A DNA stretch of 64,000 nucleotides from Flavobacterium sp. GT3R68 (lineage in GTDB: Bacteria; Bacteroidota; Bacteroidia; Flavobacteriales; Flavobacteriaceae): positions 826,731 through 890,730 of the forward strand of contig NZ_VJZK01000001.1 in the NCBI RefSeq assembly GCF_007109225.1. The letters are read 5' to 3'. The notes beneath the pieces are model-generated. The model saw only the letters and a list, made by a program, of their open reading frames with translations. It did no database searches and had not been told where the DNA came from. Within the stretch, counting starts at the first letter, position 1; every line of letters begins with the position of its first letter. Below, piece by piece: positions 61,413 to 64,000 of this stretch. Made by a program: the position numbers and the translations under genes.

Positions 61413-62324
61413 TTATGCCAGTATCATATCGTGATATGGGATAACGGTGGTGTATCCCTTACTTTTAAAATAATCAGATGGATCTTGTTTGGAAACTGCG
61501 AGCACGAAATCGCCGCCCCAGGCCCCTAAGCTTTTGATGACACCAGTAAAATCATGAAATAAGGCCTCTTTAACGGTCTGCATTTCCAGAATGTGGCTTA
61601 AGATGATTTCGTGGTCTTCCAATTGGTTTGCAAACGTTTTTAAATCCGTGTTCACGACAGTTTCTGTAATTTTGTTGATAGCAGGTATGGTCTTACTGAG
61701 TTTGCTGTGTTTTTTATGATACGAAACAATGGCTTTTTTACTGCTCTGTTTTTTATTTAAATACACAAAATATAGATTTTCGGTAAAATCCGGATGAAAT
61801 TCTACAGGTTCCACTATCGGTTTACCGTCATCCAATCGATAAATGATAGGAGTATTGTTTTGGGCGCATGCAATATCATAGCCGCTTCCTCCAAAACTGT
61901 TTCTAAGCAACGTAAAGGCATCAATTTGCAACCACTGAGCAATATTGTTGATTAACGTCGAAGAGGTTCCTAAACCCCATGATTTTGGAAATGTCAGTCG
62001 GGTTGTAACAGTGTGCCCTTTGGACTTAGTGATAAAGTCAGGATTTAAAAGAAAGGCCTCATGCAGAATTTCAGTTAATGTTTCTTTTATTGTCTGGCTT
62101 TCCTGTCTGGGTTTATTTTCAATGGCATCAAATTCAAGAACTTCCTGAAACCATACACTGCCGTCCTTATCATAACTGGTCCAGTTGATAGCATTGTCTT
62201 TTCCGGGCTCAACAGTGAGGTTCTGTCCGAATTTTGTTGGTATTGCCAATGCTTTTGCACCATCGAGCACTACGTATTCTCCGGTAATCAGCAGTTTTCC
62301 GTTACTGTAGTATGTTTTTTTCAC
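61413..62324 (-). CDS. GYDIA-family GHMP kinase
   Basis: 303 residues. GHMP landmarks: YYSNGKLLITGEYVVLDGA, SWGLGTSSTLINNIAQWL (ATP loop) and the family-defining GGSGYDIACAQNN, plus a C-terminal GAWGGDFVLAVS. The family is typical of Bacteroidota and often next to HMG-CoA reductase, as here (23 nt apart). It probably phosphorylates mevalonate or phosphomevalonate; together with the kinase at 48063 this gives the two kinases the pathway needs, but which does which step cannot be told from sequence. Confidence 0.88.
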   Translation of the reverse strand: MKKTYYSNGKLLITGEYVVLDGAKALAIPTKFGQNLTVEPGKDNAINWTSYDKDGSVWFQEVLEFDAIENKPRQESQTIKETLTEILHEAFLLNPDFITKSKGHTVTTRLTFPKSWGLGTSSTLINNIAQWLQIDAFTLLRNSFGGSGYDIACAQNNTPIIYRLDDGKPIVEPVEFHPDFTENLYFVYLNKKQSSKKAIVSYHKKHSKLSKTIPAINKITETVVNTDLKTFANQLEDHEIILSHILEMQTVKEALFHDFTGVIKSLGAWGGDFVLAVSKQDPSDYFKSKGYTTVIPYHDMILA

Positions 62325-62347
62325 GTGCTGTTTTTTTAGAAAAAAAA

Positions 62348-63664
62348 TTATTTTCTCAAATCTTCAATAAAGCCAACTACCGTGCTGTGTGCGATGGAAT
62401 TGGTCTTGAAAAATTGTTTAATTAAAACCCGTTCCTCTGTCGTTGCCTGATATTGGTTCATGATGTTGTTCAGATGCATTTTCATATGACCTTCCTGGAT
62501 TCCGGTGGTGGTGAGCGAACGCAATGCAGCAAAGTTCTGGGCCAGCCCTGCTACGGCTACAATTTCCATTAATTCCTTAGCCGATGGTTTCTCCAGCATT
62601 TCCATCGATAACTTTACCAGGGGATGCAACGACGTCAGGCCACCAACTGTACCCAATGCCAAAGGGATTTCCATCCAAAAACTAAAAATACCATTCTCTA
62701 TCTTCGCGTGCGATAAGCTCGAATACTGTCCCGATTTGGAAGCATAGGCATGAATTCCTGCCTCAATCGCGCGGAAATCATTTCCGGTTGCCAATACCAC
62801 AGCGTCAATTCCGTTCATTACTCCTTTATTGTGGGTTACGGCACGATATGGTTCTACTTCTGCAATTCGGACTGCCCGAACAAATTTTTCTGCAAATTCT
62901 GAAGGATACTCAATATGCTTTTCAGCTAAAGCTTCAACCGGGCAGGAAACCTCGACACGAACCAAACAATTTGGAACGTAATTGGAAAGAATACTCATCA
63001 CGACTTCAATTTGCTTTTCTTCGTCAGAAAATAATTCAAAAGCGAGGGCCTCTTCTTTTAGTGTTTTCGAAAATTGTTCCAGACAGGAGTTGATAAAGTT
63101 GGCTCCCATCGAATCTTTAGTCTCAAAAGTAACATGTAGTTGAAAATAATTAGCCATCAGTTCGGTCTTGTCCCGAAGCTCGATATCTAAAATTCCGCCA
63201 CCGCGTTTCTGCATGTTTTTTGTAATGGCTTCCGTAGTGGAGAAAAATGTCGCTTTAGTTTGTGCAAAAAAATGCTCCAGTCTGGAGACATCTCCTTTAT
63301 AAATGAAATGAACCTGACCGATTTTCTCGGTATTCAGAACGGTTGCTTTAAATCCACCGCGTGTTGACCAGAATTTAGCCGATTTAGCAGCCGCCGCTAC
63401 TACCGAACTTTCCTCAATGGCCATGGGTATGGTTTTGTATTTTCCATTAATCAGAAAGTTAGGAGCGATTCCTAACGGAATGTAAAAATTGGTTATCGTA
63501 TTTTCGATAAATTCATCATGCAGCTGTTGCAGTTTTTGGTCAGAATTCCAATATTTCTTTATCAGGGCGGTTGCTTCTGCCGGGTCTGCGAAATATTCAT
63601 TGGCAATCCAGTCTATTTTTTCGTCTTTGGATAATTTTGAAAATCCGGCAATAGCGTTGTTCAT
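62348..63664 (-). CDS. Hydroxymethylglutaryl-CoA reductase (class II type)
   Basis: 438 residues from the ATG at 63664 (MNNAIAGFSKLSKDEKIDWI); a second ATG ten codons upstream is possible. Catalytic elements: EESSVVAAAAKSAKFWSTRGG (Glu), VMNGIDAVVLATGNDFRAIEAG (Lys/Asn/Asp region) and the C-terminal Gln/His in EGHMKMHLNN. It reduces HMG-CoA to mevalonate, the pathway entry. A -7 box TATCTTTG lies on the minus strand at 63692-63699. It is followed by the GYDIA kinase gene, so transcription is likely shared. Confidence 0.94.
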   Translation of the reverse strand: MNNAIAGFSKLSKDEKIDWIANEYFADPAEATALIKKYWNSDQKLQQLHDEFIENTITNFYIPLGIAPNFLINGKYKTIPMAIEESSVVAAAAKSAKFWSTRGGFKATVLNTEKIGQVHFIYKGDVSRLEHFFAQTKATFFSTTEAITKNMQKRGGGILDIELRDKTELMANYFQLHVTFETKDSMGANFINSCLEQFSKTLKEEALAFELFSDEEKQIEVVMSILSNYVPNCLVRVEVSCPVEALAEKHIEYPSEFAEKFVRAVRIAEVEPYRAVTHNKGVMNGIDAVVLATGNDFRAIEAGIHAYASKSGQYSSLSHAKIENGIFSFWMEIPLALGTVGGLTSLHPLVKLSMEMLEKPSAKELMEIVAVAGLAQNFAALRSLTTTGIQEGHMKMHLNNIMNQYQATTEERVLIKQFFKTNSIAHSTVVGFIEDLRK

Positions 63665-63719
63665 TCCTGATAAATTAAATTGTATTTGTTGCAAAGATAC
63701 GGTTTAGGGAAAATTTAAT

Positions 63720-64000
63720 TTACTTTTTGATGGTTTTTACCCATTTAATAAGCGCTGTTTCTAATGTTTGCCTGCTGATTGGTTTCGTAATGTAATCGTT
63801 CATTCCCAAATTGATGCAAACTTCCCGCTCTTCATTGATTATCCCTGCGGTGAGGGCAATGATAATGCAATCCTTACTCAGTGCCCGGATGGCTGTTGTA
63901 GCTTCGTATCCATTCATGACCGGCATCTGGATATCCATCAGGATCATTTCGGGCTCATGCTCTTTATACATTTTAATGGATTCCTGACCGTTTACAGCTT
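63720..64000 (-). CDS. Receiver-domain protein, C-terminal part (partial)
   Basis: The frame is open through the right edge. It covers the last 93 residues of a receiver domain: AVNGQESIKMYKEHEPEMILMDIQMPVMNG (in parts; phospho-acceptor Asp in LMDIQMPVMNG), LTAGIINEERE and DYITKPISRQTLE, then a short tail. The end-of-protein receiver suggests a hybrid sensor histidine kinase whose sensor and kinase parts lie outside the window; a stand-alone regulator is less likely. Confidence 0.85.
   Translation of the reverse strand, partial: AVNGQESIKMYKEHEPEMILMDIQMPVMNGYEATTAIRALSKDCIIIALTAGIINEEREVCINLGMNDYITKPISRQTLETALIKWVKTIKK

Overview
The window looks like chromosomal DNA of a Flavobacterium-type bacterium (Flavobacteriaceae, Bacteroidota). 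The evidence is low GC, a type IX secretion C-terminal sorting domain, a TonB receptor with an N-terminal carboxypeptidase-like domain, class II HMG-CoA reductase and other mevalonate genes including a GYDIA-type kinase, a TPR histidine kinase paired with a LytTR regulator, and promoters of the Bacteroidota form TTTG-N18/19-TAnnTTTG in front of all three tRNAs. The genus is an inference; no marker such as 16S rRNA is present.

Layout. 1-3812: the end of dnaE, converging on a TPR histidine kinase/LytTR response regulator pair. 4043-12586: three exported proteins in a row (outer-membrane barrel, a 1634-residue protein with a TANFOR-like start and three internal repeats, and a fibronectin III protein). 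12695-14663: thioredoxin, a repeat-rich spacer (three copies of a CCCTGAG-type repeat, one hairpin-bearing interspersed repeat, ten 21-bp tandem units) and a DUF58 protein. 14750-24086: tRNA-Asp followed by a 9.1-kb integrative element. 24220-42228: housekeeping and envelope genes (type IX substrate, glycosyltransferase, flippase-like protein, ruvC, hemW cluster, PH-domain protein, a TonB receptor gene with an in-frame amber codon, DUF4407 protein, amine oxidase, M20 dipeptidase). 42339-46840: tRNA-Leu, a frameshifted lipoprotein gene, YegP-like protein, DUF885 protein and an rRNA pseudouridine synthase. 47073-50198: prenyltransferase, mevalonate kinase-like and mevalonate diphosphate decarboxylase genes. 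50301-53701: TspO, BaiN/HI0933-like flavoprotein, GDPD and tRNA-Phe. 53800-61362: a tightly packed envelope operon (coaX, barrel protein, TPR protein, lptC, small membrane protein, CNNM/CBS protein) leading to a SurA/PpiD-like chaperone. 61413-64000: GYDIA kinase, HMG-CoA reductase and the end of a receiver-domain protein cut by the window edge.

The most interesting region is the integrative element in tRNA-Asp. It is bounded by identical 169-bp direct repeats (14808-14976 and 23918-24086). It carries a tyrosine recombinase, a RadC/JAB protein, an XRE repressor with a perfect palindromic operator, a secreted lipoprotein pair that resembles an effector and its partner, and a compact replication-like module: a possible single-strand-binding protein, a small unknown protein, a 496-residue protein with motifs reminiscent of a divergent polymerase palm, and a GIY-YIG homing-type endonuclease. 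No relaxase, capsid or conjugation gene is visible. A second operator-like site lies just upstream of the replication-like module, so the XRE protein may control it.

Two genes are visibly damaged: the TonB receptor (in-frame TAG) and a lipoprotein after tRNA-Leu (one extra C). Start codons were moved from the longest reading frame where the signal peptide, family start or a neighbouring RNA gene demanded it; ruvC and the cyclase gene appear to use TTG.
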